A stretch of DNA of 64,000 bases from Plecoglossus altivelis. Lineage: Eukaryota > Chordata > Actinopteri > Osmeriformes > Plecoglossidae. Below the pieces are notes generated by a model, which was not told where the DNA came from, made no database searches, and saw only the letters and a program-made list of their open reading frames with translations. The DNA lies in NCBI GenBank assembly GCA_036571765.1, contig BROE01000020.1:17202134-17266133 (forward strand), written 5' to 3'. Positions within the stretch are counted from its first letter, which is position 1; each line of letters opens with the position of its first letter. This document shows, piece by piece, positions 23,641 to 35,774 of the stretch. A program made the position numbers and the translations under genes.

Positions 23641-25060
23641 CGCGTTGTTGAAGTTAGCCTAGCGCTAACGCCTCTCCCGCTCACTTCCATCTCACAGATA
23701 TCATGTAAATGGATAGCTGTTCAAACAGACCCTAGGTGAGGACACATAGAGGCGTAATACCGCTGTTGGAAGCAGAGGCTTTAGGCTTAGGCCCAGAAAG
23801 TAGTGTACCACGCTCTCTGTTGTCAAGCCCACGTGTCGCGCACCAACCTTGGCAGCTCGATTATTGATGTGTTTATGACTCACGAGATTAAATTCCTGTG
23901 TGCCTTTCTGGGATTTATATATCCTCTACGCAATACCTAATCCTCTAGCTGCAGATGAGCCTCCGCCCCTCCTCGCAAGAGCGGCAGGGCCTGCGAGCAA
24001 CGCCCGTAACTATAGATGGAGGAGGATTCTATCGTGGCAGCAGGGATTGTTCCCAAGACGTCCTTAGGGTACTGTCGCTGGAGCAGACTGGTGGGGTCAA
24101 TTGCAACACCCGTATGAATACCGGGCAGTGGCTCCTTGAGGGTTCTTGACATACTCGGGGACAGTCGACCCGCCGACAGTTAAGGCTGATTGGGCAGTTT
24201 AGGATTGCTTACTGTCTCGATTTCCATGGCGATCTTCAGCGTTCCGGCGAAGTACAAGTGAGGCTCGGGTGTGGCTCCGGAAGTCCTCGCTTTATCACCG
24301 ACCTGGATCAATTAAAGAGGAAGGGAGAGAAGGCCAACGTTCAATCCAATACGCTTAAATGTGAAGAGAGTAGTCGAGAGTCATCGTTGTTTGATTTTCC
24401 CACCATGGCTAGATCTTCCAAGGCCGACGTCCTTGTCAGCGGGCGCGACAAATGGAAAGAAATGCCACAGCACCACTACACAAACAAACACCGCCAGAGC
24501 TGGGCTAATGTTTGGCACGAGGGCTAGGGAAGTTAGCCGAACCACTGGACCTTGCATCGCTCCGCTCAGCGCGTTCACGCCCCTTGCCCCTGCGTCCGCA
24601 GTGGGTCGCCCTGGCGTTTCCTGTTGGGGAACATGAACGCCAGAGAGGCGTGGAGAGCGGGGGGGGGGGGGGGGGGGGGAGTTCCCGTGATTAGTCACGG
24701 AACATTAGCCCGCCATCACCGACCGGACAGTTTTATTAGATGGCGCGTTTTAGGTTGTTAGCCACCGCGACACGGAGCCAAATGTAGCCATTAGGCTAGC
24801 TAGCTGGGCGTACCTCAACTCCCCGGGCAATACACAGGGGCCAGATAGAGAGATCAAAGACATGAGAGGAATTTGAAAGCAGGCCATCATTCTTTTCTCT
24901 CAGTGTAGTCGCAAATGTTACATCGTATCCAACCTCAAGTATTTGCGAATACCAGAAGTGCCCTTCTCCGGTAGATGTTGAAATTGCTCGAGGACTCGAC
25001 TCTGTTTGTTAAGGACAAACAGCTCCTGCCTCCAGCTGGCGTGTTGGGTTCAAAGACATG
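23641..25060. other. Unique sequence with G homopolymer
   Basis: A CpG-containing unique stretch. A G run of about 21 bases lies at 24,659-24,679. No gene recognised; open frames are under 110 codons and unlike any family I know. Confidence 0.4.
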
Positions 25061-25350
25061 GGGTGTGTGTGAACAGGGATGGCGAGGGGAGGGCGTGGGG
25101 GTGAGGTCGAGGGGGAGGGCTGGGGAGGATGAGGGAGGAGAGTGGGGGTGAGTTGAGGAAGGAGGGTGGGGGAGAATGAAGGAGCGGGACAGGGGAGGAT
25201 GAAGGGTGAGAGTGGGGGAGGGAGGGTGGAGGGTGGGGTAGGATGCAGGGAGAAGGTGTGGAGGGAGGGCTGGGTAATGTGGGGGGAAGTTGAGGGGGGA
25301 GGGTGGGGGAGGTTGAGGGGAGAGGACGGGGGAGGTCGTAGAGCGTGGCT
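25060..25350. repeat. G-rich minisatellite
   Basis: Loose repeats of GGGAGGGTGGGGGAGGATGA-like words over about 290 bases. Many G runs are suited to quadruplex structure on the + strand. Confidence 0.8.
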
Positions 25351-25462
25351 GCGCTACTTCTCACAGTTAAACAACTCTGGTTGTTTTCACACTGGGCTCA
25401 GCTTCTCTCTCTGGGATGGGAATGGATGACATTGTATCTGGCATGGATCCTCTAGGTGCCCT

Positions 25463-26275
25463 GCAAACACTCACACACACACACACACACACACACAAGC
25501 ATGCACACCTGTACACAAACACACACATAATCCTGCACTCCTGAACTCACACACACAAGCACTTACACCAACGTGCACACAGACAGACATGCACACAGAC
25601 ACAAGCGCGCGCACACAAGCACACACGTCAGCTCACACACTTGCAGTCACACTGACAAACAGCCTTTAAATAAAGGCTTTATTTTTCTCACATTTTACAA
25701 GGCGAGAATGTTGACACAGCATGCACCATTTTTCTCACTTGAAAGGGCTGCTGACAATAAGGCAAGAGAGGCCTTCAGGCCCACTCCTCACTCAGCTGAC
25801 ACACACACTCACACACACTCACACACACACTCACACACACTCACACAGACACACGTATACACTCACTCTCACACACACTCACATACTCACGCACACACAC
25901 ACTCACACACTCAGACACACACATACACTCACACACACACAGACTCAAACAGACACGTATACACACACACTCTGAGGCACTAGCACACACACACGCACAC
26001 ACAGTCTCACAACTACACACACTCTCACGCACATGCTAGTATCTGTTAGCACTGATGAGTCATGGATCTAAACCCAGGTGAAGGTTAAGGTGAGTGAGCA
26101 TGTTTTTTTGTCTGTGCGCGTGTTTTATGTCTGTGTGTGTCTTTGCGCACGTTAGAGTGGGTGTAGTTGTGAACGTGTGCGTCTTTGCACCCAAATATGT
26201 GTGTGTGTCTTTGCAGCCGCGCGCGCGCGCGCGTGTGTGTGTCTTTGCAGGCGTGTGTGTGTGTGTTTTAGCCCG
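25463..26275. repeat. CA-rich tracts, then GT/GC-rich tract
   Basis: Interrupted (CA)n at 25,463-25,640 and 25,798-26,030, then GT-rich sequence with CTTTGC interruptions at 26,110-26,270, including a (CG)n core GCGCGCGCGCGCG near 26,220. The CA and GT parts are mutually complementary. Confidence 0.85.
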
Positions 26276-26334
26276 GGGTGTTGCTAGGGCTCTCCTGTGC
26301 TGTTGACCCTGAGCATATCAGAAGCGATAAAATA

Positions 26335-26625
26335 GAAGGGAAAAAAATGAAAGGAGGAGGGAGAAGGAGGAGGTGTAGGATGAGGAGGGGTTGGAGGAGA
26401 GTGAAGGTGTAGGATGAGAGAGGAGGCATAAGAGGAGGTGTAGGAGGAGGAGGAGGTGTAGGAGGAGAAAGGAGGTGAAGGAGGAGGAGGTGTAGGAGAA
26501 CAGAGGAGGTGTAGGAGAAGGAGAAGGGACGTGTAGAAGTATGAGGAGGTGTAGGAGGGGAGAGGAGGAGAAGGTGTTGAAGGAGAGAGGAGGAAAAAGT
26601 GAAGGAGGAGGAAGGAGGTGTAGGA
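26335..26625. repeat. GGA minisatellite (AGGAGGTGTAGGAG units)
   Basis: About fifteen copies of a variable 15-20 base unit built on AGGAGGTGTAGGAG. Confidence 0.85.
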
Positions 26626-27735
26626 GTCAGAGGTATGTGTACCTGCTTGGTCATGAAACCAGGTGTGCTACTACCAGTGATGACAAAACCCACACATCAA
26701 GTCAAGTAGCTGTACAGATGCTCATGTTTCAGGAGACTAAAACAGGCACAGTAATCACTACCTGCTTTAGTGCCTTGCTGGTAAATTGGACCTCACATCA
26801 TATTGATACAGAAAAACACTGTATATACAGAGCAGAGCATTTGGCAGGAATCCTTATTGACCGACAATTTCAAACATCACAACATTTGTAAGGAAACTGA
26901 TTTGGAAACACATTTTTGAGGGAGGAAAATCATTCCTCCAAAAGGTTTCCAAAGTTTGGCCAAATCTTTTTTTTTTTTTTCACTAAATCGTTTTTCTTCA
27001 AAAAAGGGAGTGAAAGTTAAAAGTCAGGAACATACAAGGTGAAGTGAAGTACTGATATTGGAAAAATCCCTTTATATACAGTTACAAAGTATTTAGTTCC
27101 ATTCTGTGGTTACCACACATAGACCTCTGCACCTTAACATCCCGGCCCAGAACGTTTACAGAGAAGCAGATGTGTTCCTCCTATGAGAGACTTCATTAGA
27201 AACGCACACAGACAACAGGCTCCTGTGCTGTGGCACAATGCATGATGGGCACATGCATCTGACTGCAGATCCGCAGGTCACAGGGTCAAATCCCTCTTCC
27301 CCTTCTTCCTGGTCCGTCTCTTTAGATCAAAGCCAAATGACTCACATTTATGATCAAAACTAGAAAACGGTCTCTTATCTATGGTAGCATAGTTCTTCCA
27401 GACGTACTATAGCCAGGCTTAGAGCTAGCTTGGGGGAAGGAGAGGTCACTCCTGTTTACATTGCTCACGGTTTTCAAAGCAGAAAGGTTTAGGGGTTGAA
27501 TTCCAAGCTAATCTCCTAGGTAACTCTGACTCAGTCCCACATAGAACCCTCCGGAACCCACAGCACACAAGCTGCACATTGTGTCAGTGAAAGCATCTGA
27601 TCTAGACATGTTTTCGTGCAGGGTGTGTTCCCGTTCGTGTCGGGGTTCTGCACCACTTATAAAGATCCTTTTTAACTGTTTGTTCTATATGATAGCAACC
27701 GTGCCAACTGTTCAGAGAGACTTCAGATCTCTGGT
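26626..27735. other. Unique sequence, no gene seen
   Basis: AT-richer than its surroundings, with poly-T at 26,966-26,980. No open frame with coding character. Confidence 0.45.
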
Positions 27736-27739
27736 TAGT

Positions 27740-28140
27740 TTGAGAGTGCGCGAGGTGAGGTGAGGTGAGGTGTGTCTGTGTGTGTGTGCGTGCGTGCGTG
27801 CGTGCGTGTGTGTGTGTGTGCGTGCTCAGGTATCAGAGCAGCGAGACACCAGGTGGGTTACTTGAGAAGGCAGGTCTGTCCTCAGTCATAACTTGCCCCT
27901 CCCTCACCCCCCACCCCCGTTGACACCCACCCACCCTCCCTCTCTCCTGCCCTCCCTCTCTCCCGCCCTCTACCCCCCATCCCTCCACCTATCCACTCTT
28001 CTGTCCTCCCTCCCCCTCCGGCCATCTCCTCCCTCACCCGCTCCCCCTTCACCCACCCGTCCACCCTTCCGTCAACCTGCCCAACCACCTATCCCCTCTC
28101 TCTCCCAACCCTCTGACCCCTCCCCCCTCGTCCCCAAGCC
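27740..28140. repeat. GT/GCGT microsatellite and C-rich tract
   Basis: GAGGT units, then (GT)n with CGTGCGTG at 27,750-27,825, then CCCTCCCACC-type sequence at 27,893-28,140. Confidence 0.8.
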
Positions 28141-28547
28141 GCCAGCCGTTTAGACAAACCAGGTGCGTTCGCGTCGGAGAGAGGGGAGATTTATGGAGCG
28201 ATGAAAGGCGGGCCATTCTCCGCTTACATTCTTTGTCTCCTTCAGATGTTTCCTTTCTGTTCTCCAACGCTAGTGTAGGGAGACAGTCTGCACGTACCCC
28301 CCCCCCCCCCCCTTCCTCGCTCTCCTCCTCTCTCTTCTTCTTCTCCTTGCTTTAAATGTTGCCGTTTTAAATGCATGAGTGGGAGTTTCAGCTCCGGATG
28401 GTTTTGAGAATACAAAAAGAGAGAATGATTCACGCTGTTGTTGTTCAAAGTGGATGGGGGCCATGTTGACTGGGCAGAGTGCATCTCAGTGTTGTCTGCG
28501 GCTGTTTGAAGTGCATAGTTACAGATCCCTTCTCCCCACCCCCCACT

Positions 28548-28584
<37 letters not shown>

Positions 28585-28930
28585 CTGCCAGGCAGGTCTC
28601 TGAGCGTGTCCAACACACTGCTTGTCTTGGTCTTACTCTGCCCAATATCACACTGTACAGTGCTGTGGTTTACACAGGTGCATGCCCACCACTGTCCTGG
28701 AGAGAGAGAAAGAGAGAGAGAGAATGAAGAGAGGAGAGAGGAGATAGCAGAGAGAGCGAGGAGAGAGCAGAGAGAGCGGTAGCAGAGTGAGAGAGAGGAG
28801 AGAGAGCAGAAAGAGAGAGCGTAGAGAGAGAGAGCAGAGGACTAAGGCTATCCCTCCCCAGGCTGTCCGTTTCACTGTTCAGCACCATTGTCTTCCCTCT
28901 GCCTGCTCTCTCTCCTGTGCCTGCAGATTA
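28141..28930. other. Unique sequence with C, CA and GA tracts
   Basis: C run at about 28,298-28,312, (CA)n at 28,550-28,580, GA-rich at 28,700-28,845. The stretch 28,340-28,520 is unique and AT-balanced. No gene recognised. Confidence 0.45.
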
Positions 28931-29252
28931 GCCAGCAACACCCTCCCTCTCCTCCTCCACCACCTCCCCCCTTTCTTCCCCCCCCTTCCCATCTCCCTCT
29001 CCTCCGGCTCTTCCTCCTCTTTGTCCTTCTCCACATCTCCCTCCCCTGCCTTCCCCCCTCCTCTCCCTCCCCCACTCCTCCTTCGCTGCAGGCACACAAA
29101 ACCCCAGCTCACTCTCCACTCTTCCTCCCCTCATTACCCCCCCACCGTCACCACCACCATCTTCTTCCCCTTCCTCCTCCCTCCTGTACCCCCCCCCCTC
29201 CAGTTCTTCAGATCAGTTTCTTGAACGTGAGACGGCTCCGTAACCACCCCTT

Positions 29253-29253
<1 letters not shown>
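28930..29253. repeat. C/T-rich low-complexity tract
   Basis: CCTCCTCCCC-type sequence, with a proline/serine-rich open frame that is a composition artefact. Confidence 0.7.

Positions 29254-29325
<72 letters not shown>
29254..29325. repeat. Poly-C tract, C30-AA-C40
   Basis: Thirty C residues, two A, then forty C (29,286-29,325). This is the longest homopolymer in the window. Length is probably imprecise in any assembly. Confidence 0.9.
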
Positions 29326-29326
<1 letters not shown>

Positions 29327-29904
29327 CTGAGAGTCCGCCAGCAGTCCTCCCCTCCGTCAGCAAGGCAGGGCCCCCTGGTCCATTCCCCACGCCGCTGTTG
29401 ACTGTGTGCGTCTGGCGTGCGGCGCCTCCGTGGAGCGCTAACAGTGGAGCCGCAGCATGGCGATCCCTCTCTCGCTGCTGTATCCTAATTAGATTGGAGA
29501 AGAGACGGCGTCAGCGAGGCTCGTTGGGCGCTGGGCTCCACCGCTAACGCCGCCGCGGCGTCAGGACTGGTCGGACGCGGACAAAAGAAGGGGCGTTTGC
29601 CAAACGCTGGCCTTGTTTGGGTCGGTTTAATCGGTTGTTGTTGACAAACAGGTCATGTCTCGCTCCTTATGGATTTCTCTGCTTCTGGCTTTTCTCTCGT
29701 CCACGGAACAAAACAGACACATTTCTCCTCCTCGTCAGCTACTTATTGAACCCCAGTTACCAGCCTCGACCTGAGCAGGGCCCGAAGCGCCCAAAAAACA
29801 ATTAGCCTAAAACACAACAACCAAAATAACTCCTAGGCATAATGACATGGTGCAACAGCTTCGACACTGTGGTCGTTTCAAGGACAAGCTACCAGAAGTC
29901 TGTC
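29326..29904. other. Unique sequence, no gene seen
   Basis: CpG-containing unique sequence with one TCCTAATTAGATTG homeodomain-like word near 29,480. Nothing recognisable as coding. Confidence 0.4.
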
Positions 29905-30522
29905 CCAGAGACACCCAGGACCAGGCAGGACCTGAGACACCCTGGGCTAGGCAGGACCTGAGAGCCAGGGCCAGGCAGGACCAGAGACACCCAGGGCCAG
30001 GCAGGACCAGAGACACACAGGGCCAGGCAGGACAAGAGAGCCAGGGCCAGGCAGGACCAGAAACACCTAGGGCCAGGCAGGACCAGAGACCACACAGGGC
30101 CAGGCGAGACCAGACGACACCCAGGGCCAGGCAGGACCAGAGACTCCCAGGGCCAGGCAGGACCAGAGACACCCAGGGCCAGGCAGGACCAGAGACACCC
30201 AGGGCCAGGCAGGACCAGAGACACCCAGGGCCAGGCAGGACCAGAGAGCCAGGGCCAGGCAGGACCAAAGAGCCAGGGCCAGGCAGGGCCAGAGACACCC
30301 AGGGCCAGGCAGGACCAGAGAGCCAGGGCCAGGCAGGACCAGAGACACCCAGGGCCAGGCAGGACCAGAGACACCCAGGGCCAGGCAGGACCAGAAACAC
30401 CTAGGGCCAGGCAGGACCAGAGACACCCTGGGCCAGGCAGGACCAGAGAGCCAGGGCCAGGCAGGACCAGAGACACCCAGGGCCAGGCAGGACCAGAGAC
30501 ACCCAGGGCCAGGCAGGACCAG
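29905..30522. repeat. 26-bp minisatellite, about 24 copies
   Basis: Tandem copies anchored on GGGCCAGGCAGGACCAGAGA. Most units are 26 bases (with ACACCCA) and some 24 (with GCCA). I count 24 GGCAGGA-type anchors. Because the unit has no stop codon in several frames, it creates open frames of 185 codons on + and 390 codons on -, neither of which is a gene. Confidence 0.95.
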
Positions 30523-30609
30523 TCTCCCGTCAACCTCACAGTCACGACTGGACCCCGAGAGCAGCTCCGCCCTGACCTTGGCACCAGCAGCACACTGCCT
30601 GATCTGTGA

Positions 30610-30995
30610 GGTGTGGAGAGAGAGAGAGAGGGTGAGAGAGATAGAGGGAGAGAGAGAGAGAGACATAGAGAGAGGATGAGACGGAATGAGAGGGTGAGAC
30701 GGAGAGAAAGAGAGAGACAGAGAAGCAGAGAAAGACAGAATGTGAAAATGACAGAGAGGAATATGCATTGATGAAGGGATGGATGGATGGAGAGAGATTG
30801 GAGTAAGATAGAGAGAATGTGGAAATGGCGAAGAGAGGCCGTAGAGAAGGGGTGTGGCAGGGGAGGGGGGAGGGAGGGAGAGGGGGGATTAATGAGTGAG
30901 AGACTTGTAGAGGGATTCAGACAGAATGTGTGAAGGAAAATGTGAATAGAGGTGCGCGTGTGTGTGCGTGTGTGTGTGTGTGTGCGCGGACTGGC
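30610..30995. repeat. GA-rich block and GT tract
   Basis: GAGAGA with GACGGA and ACAGA interruptions at 30,615-30,900, then (GT)n at 30,955-30,987. Confidence 0.8.
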
Positions 30996-31091
30996 TGGTC
31001 CCTGATAAGAAAGTGAGATGAGAATGTTGCAGAGCTCAGAGGACACAGTGATGTATATCATTCTGCCTCATCATCTGTCTCCACTCACCAC

Positions 31092-31363
31092 TGTACCAGC
31101 ACACACACACATACTCCCATACACACACATATACACAACCATGCACACACACTTACATACATACACACACCCCTATGCTCACACACACATACACACACCT
31201 ATGCACACACATATACACACACACTTGTACACGCACACACTCATGCACGCGCACGCACACCCCGGCACACTCCCAGACCCACAGGAACACACACACATAT
31301 CTACAGTGTGCTGCTTGCTCTCTGTCAGTGGGAGTTACACAGAAGCCAGCAAGCGGCTCAGTA

Positions 31364-31394
<31 letters not shown>

Positions 31395-31570
31395 GGGGGT
31401 TAGACAGACAGGGGGTTAGACAGACAGACGGTCCAACAGACAGATAGATAGAAAGACAGACAGACAGGGGGTCAGACAGACAGGGGGTCCAACAGACAGA
31501 GAGAAAAACAGACAGGGAGTCAGACAGACAGGGGGTCAGACAGACAGGGGGTCAGATAGGCGGTAAGTCA
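31092..31570. repeat. CA tract and (GACA)n / CAGGGGGT minisatellite
   Basis: Interrupted CA at 31,092-31,290. Then (ACAG)n at 31,365-31,395, passing into about eight copies of AGACAGACAGGGGGT-like units to 31,555. Confidence 0.85.
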
Positions 31571-31589
31571 GGGTCACAGTAGGAAAACC

Positions 31590-31850
31590 AAGACCCCCTA
31601 AGAAGATGAAGGTAGGTTGAGGGTGGCCAGGTGAGCGTTGTAGCAGGTTGGTGAGGTGGGAGGACAGGGGAAGGTTGGCAGGGTGAAGATGAGATGAGCG
31701 TGAAGTCAGAGTAGGTTAGTGGTTAGGGTGGGTGGGGTGAGGTGGGCTGGGTGAGGTGTGAGGGGCGGGGTGAGGGGCGGGGTGAGGGTGTGTGAGGGTG
31801 GGCTGGGGTGAGGGTGTGTGAGGGTCATTGAGGGTGTGGGGGGTGTTTCT
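31590..31850. repeat. G-rich GGTGAGG repeat
   Basis: Words such as GGGGTGAGGGTGTGTGAGGG and GGGGCGGGGTGA recur over about 250 bases. Confidence 0.7.
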
Positions 31851-31904
31851 ACCAGCTGTCAGTGTTGTCGCCCCACAAGTTCTACCCAGCTGTCTCTTTC
31901 ATTC

Positions 31905-31997
31905 TCTCCATCTCTCTCTCTCTCTCTTTCACACACACTCACACACACACACTCACACACACACACATGCACACACACACGCACACACTCACACACT

Positions 31998-32028
<31 letters not shown>

Positions 32029-32148
32029 ACACAGACAGACTTCACCCAACCAACTGCCCCCAGCTGTCATTCTGTGTCCGCCTTAACATTGAGAAGAAAT
32101 GGCAGCAGTGCAAACACACACAGACACAGAAACAAACACAGACACACT

Positions 32149-32180
<32 letters not shown>

Positions 32181-32400
32181 CACAGTGTAGCTTTCCACTA
32201 GGGACAAGATCTAATTCTTCAGACAACACAAGTCTTCCAGAAGCCTGAAGGCCGGTGAATGTTCAGTTACTGTGTCAATGAGTGTGTGTGTGTGTGTGAG
32301 TGTGTGTGAGTGAGTGTGTGTGTGTGTGAGTGTGGGTCAATCAGTGAGTGTGTGTGTGAGTGTGGGTGTCAATCAGTGTGTGTGAGTGGAGGAGATCTAG
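31905..32400. repeat. CT, CA and GT microsatellites
   Basis: (CT)n at 31,907-31,926, CA-rich at 31,930-32,035 and 32,115-32,185, then GT with GTGAGTGTG words at 32,282-32,390. Confidence 0.85.
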
Positions 32401-32514
32401 CTTTCTTGAGGTGGACATATTTAGCCAACACAGCCAGACAAACATTTGTGTCATGCTGCATGGCTGGCTGGATGTCATCAGAGAGAAGCTCTCATAGAGA
32501 CCAGAGCCTTCTGT

Positions 32515-32855
32515 GTCAACACACACCCTGTTACTGCCACTCACACACACCATGTTACTGACACACACACAACAACACACCCTATTACTGCTACACACAC
32601 ACCCTGTTACTGCCACACACACATACCAACACACCCTATTACAGCTACACACACACACAAACACTCTGTTACTGACACACACACACTCACTCACATACAC
32701 GCACACCCATTTAAAGTATGCACACCCGCACAGGCACACACATAAACCCACCCACACTCAGGATGCCAGAACACACACACACACAGTCCTATTCCCTCAG
32801 CAAGTTACAATGCTCCTGTCACATACACACACACACACACACACACACCCACAAA
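32515..32855. repeat. CA minisatellite with CCTGTTACTG words
   Basis: (CA)n interrupted about eight times by CCTGTTACTG, CCTATTACTG or CTCTGTTACTG at roughly 28-32 base spacing (32,525-32,680), then plain CA tracts to 32,850. Confidence 0.85.
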
Positions 32856-33285
32856 CTAGACGTTGCATACAGAGGGAGTGCAGTGGACATGTTTGCATGC
32901 ATACTTCCCTGTTCATCTTTTGGCAGTGGTCAAACTTAACTAGAATGTCACGATTTCCAGCATAGGAGTTGGGACAAGAACTCCCTGTTTAACCAGGCTC
33001 TGACCACCGGGTACGTGCCTGCGTTCAGGCCTGCCTCTGTCCTGCTCCTGACCTGCACAGGACACACAGTGTTCCTGTGTGGAACCCAATCTCCCCCTGC
33101 GCTTTCACCAAGAGAACGCACGGCGCGGCTAAATTTAGTCCGGCGTAATTATCCCGCGCCGTGCCACCTAGGCTGCGCTACTGAGGGGCCCGCGCTATAA
33201 TTGCATTTCCCACTCCTCTCATTTTTTAATTTCTTTTCTTCCCCCCCCCTTTATTTTCTTGCGGTGTTGCAGTTATAATTACAGC
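32856..33285. other. Unique sequence with enhancer-like patch
   Basis: Unique sequence. The part at 33,115-33,235 combines CpG-rich words with TAAATTTAG, GTAATTATCC and TATAATTGCA, which is unlike the neighbouring repeats and resembles a conserved regulatory block. This is composition-based inference only. Confidence 0.3.
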
Positions 33286-33287
33286 GA

Positions 33288-33415
33288 TATGGGGAGGGGA
33301 GAGGAGAGGGAGGGAGGGAGGGAGGGAGGGAGGAAAGGGGAGAGGAGAGGGAGGGAGGGAGGGAGCGAGGGAGGAGAGGAGGGAGAGAAGGAGAGAGGTG
33401 AGGAGAGGAGGGTGG
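33288..33415. repeat. GGGA microsatellite
   Basis: GGGAGGGAGG and GAGGAGAGG units for about 125 bases. Confidence 0.9.
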
Positions 33416-34180
33416 CAGTACCTTACAGCACCCCTATGCCTCCTAACTGTAGCAGAGAAAGGGCTGACAGCCTTTAACGCTAATCACTCCGGACACGTGT
33501 TTGGCTGTGTTTGCAAAGATCCTCCCCGTCTCCCACCACCATGTCCCCACAGCCCCGCTCGCTGCTTATTAAAGTGGGGTTCGTTAGAGGAGAGCGAGGG
33601 GGATCCAGGACGAGGAACGGCTGCATGATGTCGGCGTCTCCAGACTAACGCCGAACATGGCGAAGGATCGTCTGTAGACTGATCTCCCACCTCCACTTCC
33701 TGTTGAGACTTTGCTTCCTGCCTAGAGTGGCTCCCACCACAGCAAAGTGATCCTGGGGTCTGTGTCCTCGTTAGTGTGTGTGTGTGTGTGTGTGTGTGCG
33801 TGCGTGTGCGTGCGCGCGTGTGAAGGCGAGCGTTTGTGGGCTAGCGGACACCCAATCCTGTTGAGGACATGCTGGCTGAATAGTCACCCCACGCCCACGG
33901 GATGTTCCGGGGGAACCAGAGACGTTTGATGTGGGGAGGGCGAGCAGAGCACATCGCAGCATCCCACGGTTGCTGGCGCGTCCCCGGTCAAGCAGGCGGC
34001 CACGCCCGCACCCCCCTCCCCCCTCCCCTCACCCCCCCCTGGTCAGGAGCTGTTTTGTTACGGGCCTGGCCGGTGTTGCTCCAGTGGTGGGCGGGAACGG
34101 CGTGTTTGGGAAGGCAGGTTCCTTCTCCCGTATCAAAGCAAAGAGGAGCGGAAGGGGACCGGAACTTTCCGCCAGGTCGC
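33416..34180. other. Unique sequence with GT tract, no gene
   Basis: (GT)n at 33,774-33,820, C-rich at 34,005-34,040. Otherwise unique and unrecognised. Confidence 0.45.
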
Positions 34181-34275
34181 TGTTATCCTGCTACTCCTGT
34201 TTGTTATCCTGCTACTCCTGTTTGTTATCCTGCTACTCCTGTTTGTTATCCTGCTACTCCTGTTTGTTATCACTC
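34181..34275. repeat. 21-bp tandem array, four copies
   Basis: Four exact copies of a 21-base unit beginning TGTTATCCTGCTACTCCTG at 34,181, 34,202, 34,223 and 34,244, followed by a truncated copy. The period is a multiple of three, so it reads as a 7-residue repeat in any open frame. Confidence 0.95.
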
Positions 34276-34342
34276 CTCTTTGCACTTGACTCCTCCATCT
34301 GTTTTTGAAAGTTCTGTTTTTATATCAGACAGACTATCCTTC

Positions 34343-34344
<2 letters not shown>

Positions 34345-34419
<75 letters not shown>

Positions 34420-34621
34420 AACAATATATATATGTGTCTCTCTATATCCCGCTCTCTCTCTGTCTCTCGTTCTCTATATATATAAACAATAGCTATCTAT
34501 CTCTCTGTCTCTCTATATCTCGCTCGCCCTCTCTTTCTGTCTGTCGTTCTCTATCTCTATATATAAGCAATCTATCTATCTGTCTCAGTATATCTATATC
34601 TCTCTATCTCTATAAATATAA

Positions 34622-34656
<35 letters not shown>

Positions 34657-34665
34657 ATATACACA
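34345..34665. repeat. (CT)n and (TATC)n compound microsatellite
   Basis: Pure (CT)n at 34,348-34,398, then (TATC)n and a recurring TATATATAAACAATA-like segment (34,415, 34,475, 34,560 and 34,612). (CT)n returns at 34,627-34,653. The repeated segment suggests a larger unit of about 70-90 bases. Confidence 0.85.
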
Positions 34666-34996
34666 GTACGTAGCTGTCTCTCGCTCCGTTTTTCCAAGTC
34701 TCTCTGTCCGACTCCTCTGGTGCCTGGCTCTCTCCCTCTGTTTTTCGCCTCGTCCCTCGGTCTTCCGGCGTGTTCCAGGGTTGAGAGGCCCTGGCTGCTG
34801 GGACTGTGTATCCTGGCATGCATGCATCCTCCTCCTGGCCACCGTATGTGCACACATATGCTGACTGAGGGCCTGGTTCACTGTCTCTAACCAGGCTGGC
34901 CTGCTAGCACCATTCTCACAGGTACTTCATTAGGCTTGCAGGGTGACTTGCCAAGTGTATGATTGTAGGTTTTGCGTGCTCATAAATGTGTGTATT

Positions 34997-35041
<45 letters not shown>

Positions 35042-35114
35042 CAAGAGTGTGAGAGAGTCAAAGTGTGTGTGGGTATGTGCACCCCTGTGTGTGTGAGTGA
35101 GAGCCAGTGTGTGC

Positions 35115-35150
<36 letters not shown>
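34666..35150. other. Unique sequence then GT microsatellite
   Basis: Unique at 34,666-34,990, then (GT)n at 34,998-35,033 and 35,118-35,150. Confidence 0.6.
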
Positions 35151-35152
<2 letters not shown>

Positions 35153-35770
35153 ATGTCGGGCCTCCCCCGCGGTGTCGCCAGTCTGCCCAGACGTCATGCT
35201 CAGCAGAGAATGTGACCGTTTTTAGAACACTCCAGATCCTCTCGTCCTCTCTCCATGACAACGCCATAAATAGACCAATCAGCTGTGACATTGGTTGGAG
35301 GGTGGGGGGGTTTGGAAGGGCAACCACACATTGCCTGACCCCGTTCAGACGGGCTATGCTACTGGAAGCAATTCCAACACTCTTATTGGTACCTCTGAGA
35401 AGTTTGACCAGATCTTATTGGTTACGGGAAAGATCCATGCGCTCTCATTGGCTGCTGGAGGTAAATATGCACCGAGTAAATCTGTCTGTGGTGATCTGAA
35501 CTGACCTTATGTGAGCTGCATTAACGGTCTCGGTACACGGCTGTTTACGACACCCAGACTGGAGTTCCAGCTCTTGCTGGTGGGCCTATTGCCAGCCATC
35601 AGGGCTAAATCAAAGCAGCAGCTCCTGAAATAGAATAGTTCTATTCAGTTTACCTTCCTGTAAACCCCCTTGGTAGGAAGTGTATTTGCAGCATGGTGTC
35701 ATTGTCTGGGAGCTGCAGTCTCACGAGCTCTGAAATTCATACGTGACATCATACAGCCCTAGCAACAGGC
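35151..35770. other. Unique sequence, no gene seen
   Basis: Contains repeated TTATTGG and CATTGGC words (inverted CCAAT boxes) at 35,380-35,455 and a CCAATCAGC word near 35,274. No coding signal. A regulatory reading is possible but unsupported. Confidence 0.4.
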
Positions 35771-35774
35771 TTCT

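Noticed and set aside
28888..29547. 219-codon proline-rich frame
   Set aside because: Composed of C-rich low-complexity sequence and the poly-C tract.
29905..30522. CRISPR-like regular repeats
   Set aside because: Units are directly tandem without unique spacers, in vertebrate DNA.
29889..31061. 390-codon repetitive frame on the - strand
   Set aside because: Product of the 26-bp minisatellite and flanking GA repeats. The period is not a multiple of three, so the frame is open by chance of unit composition.
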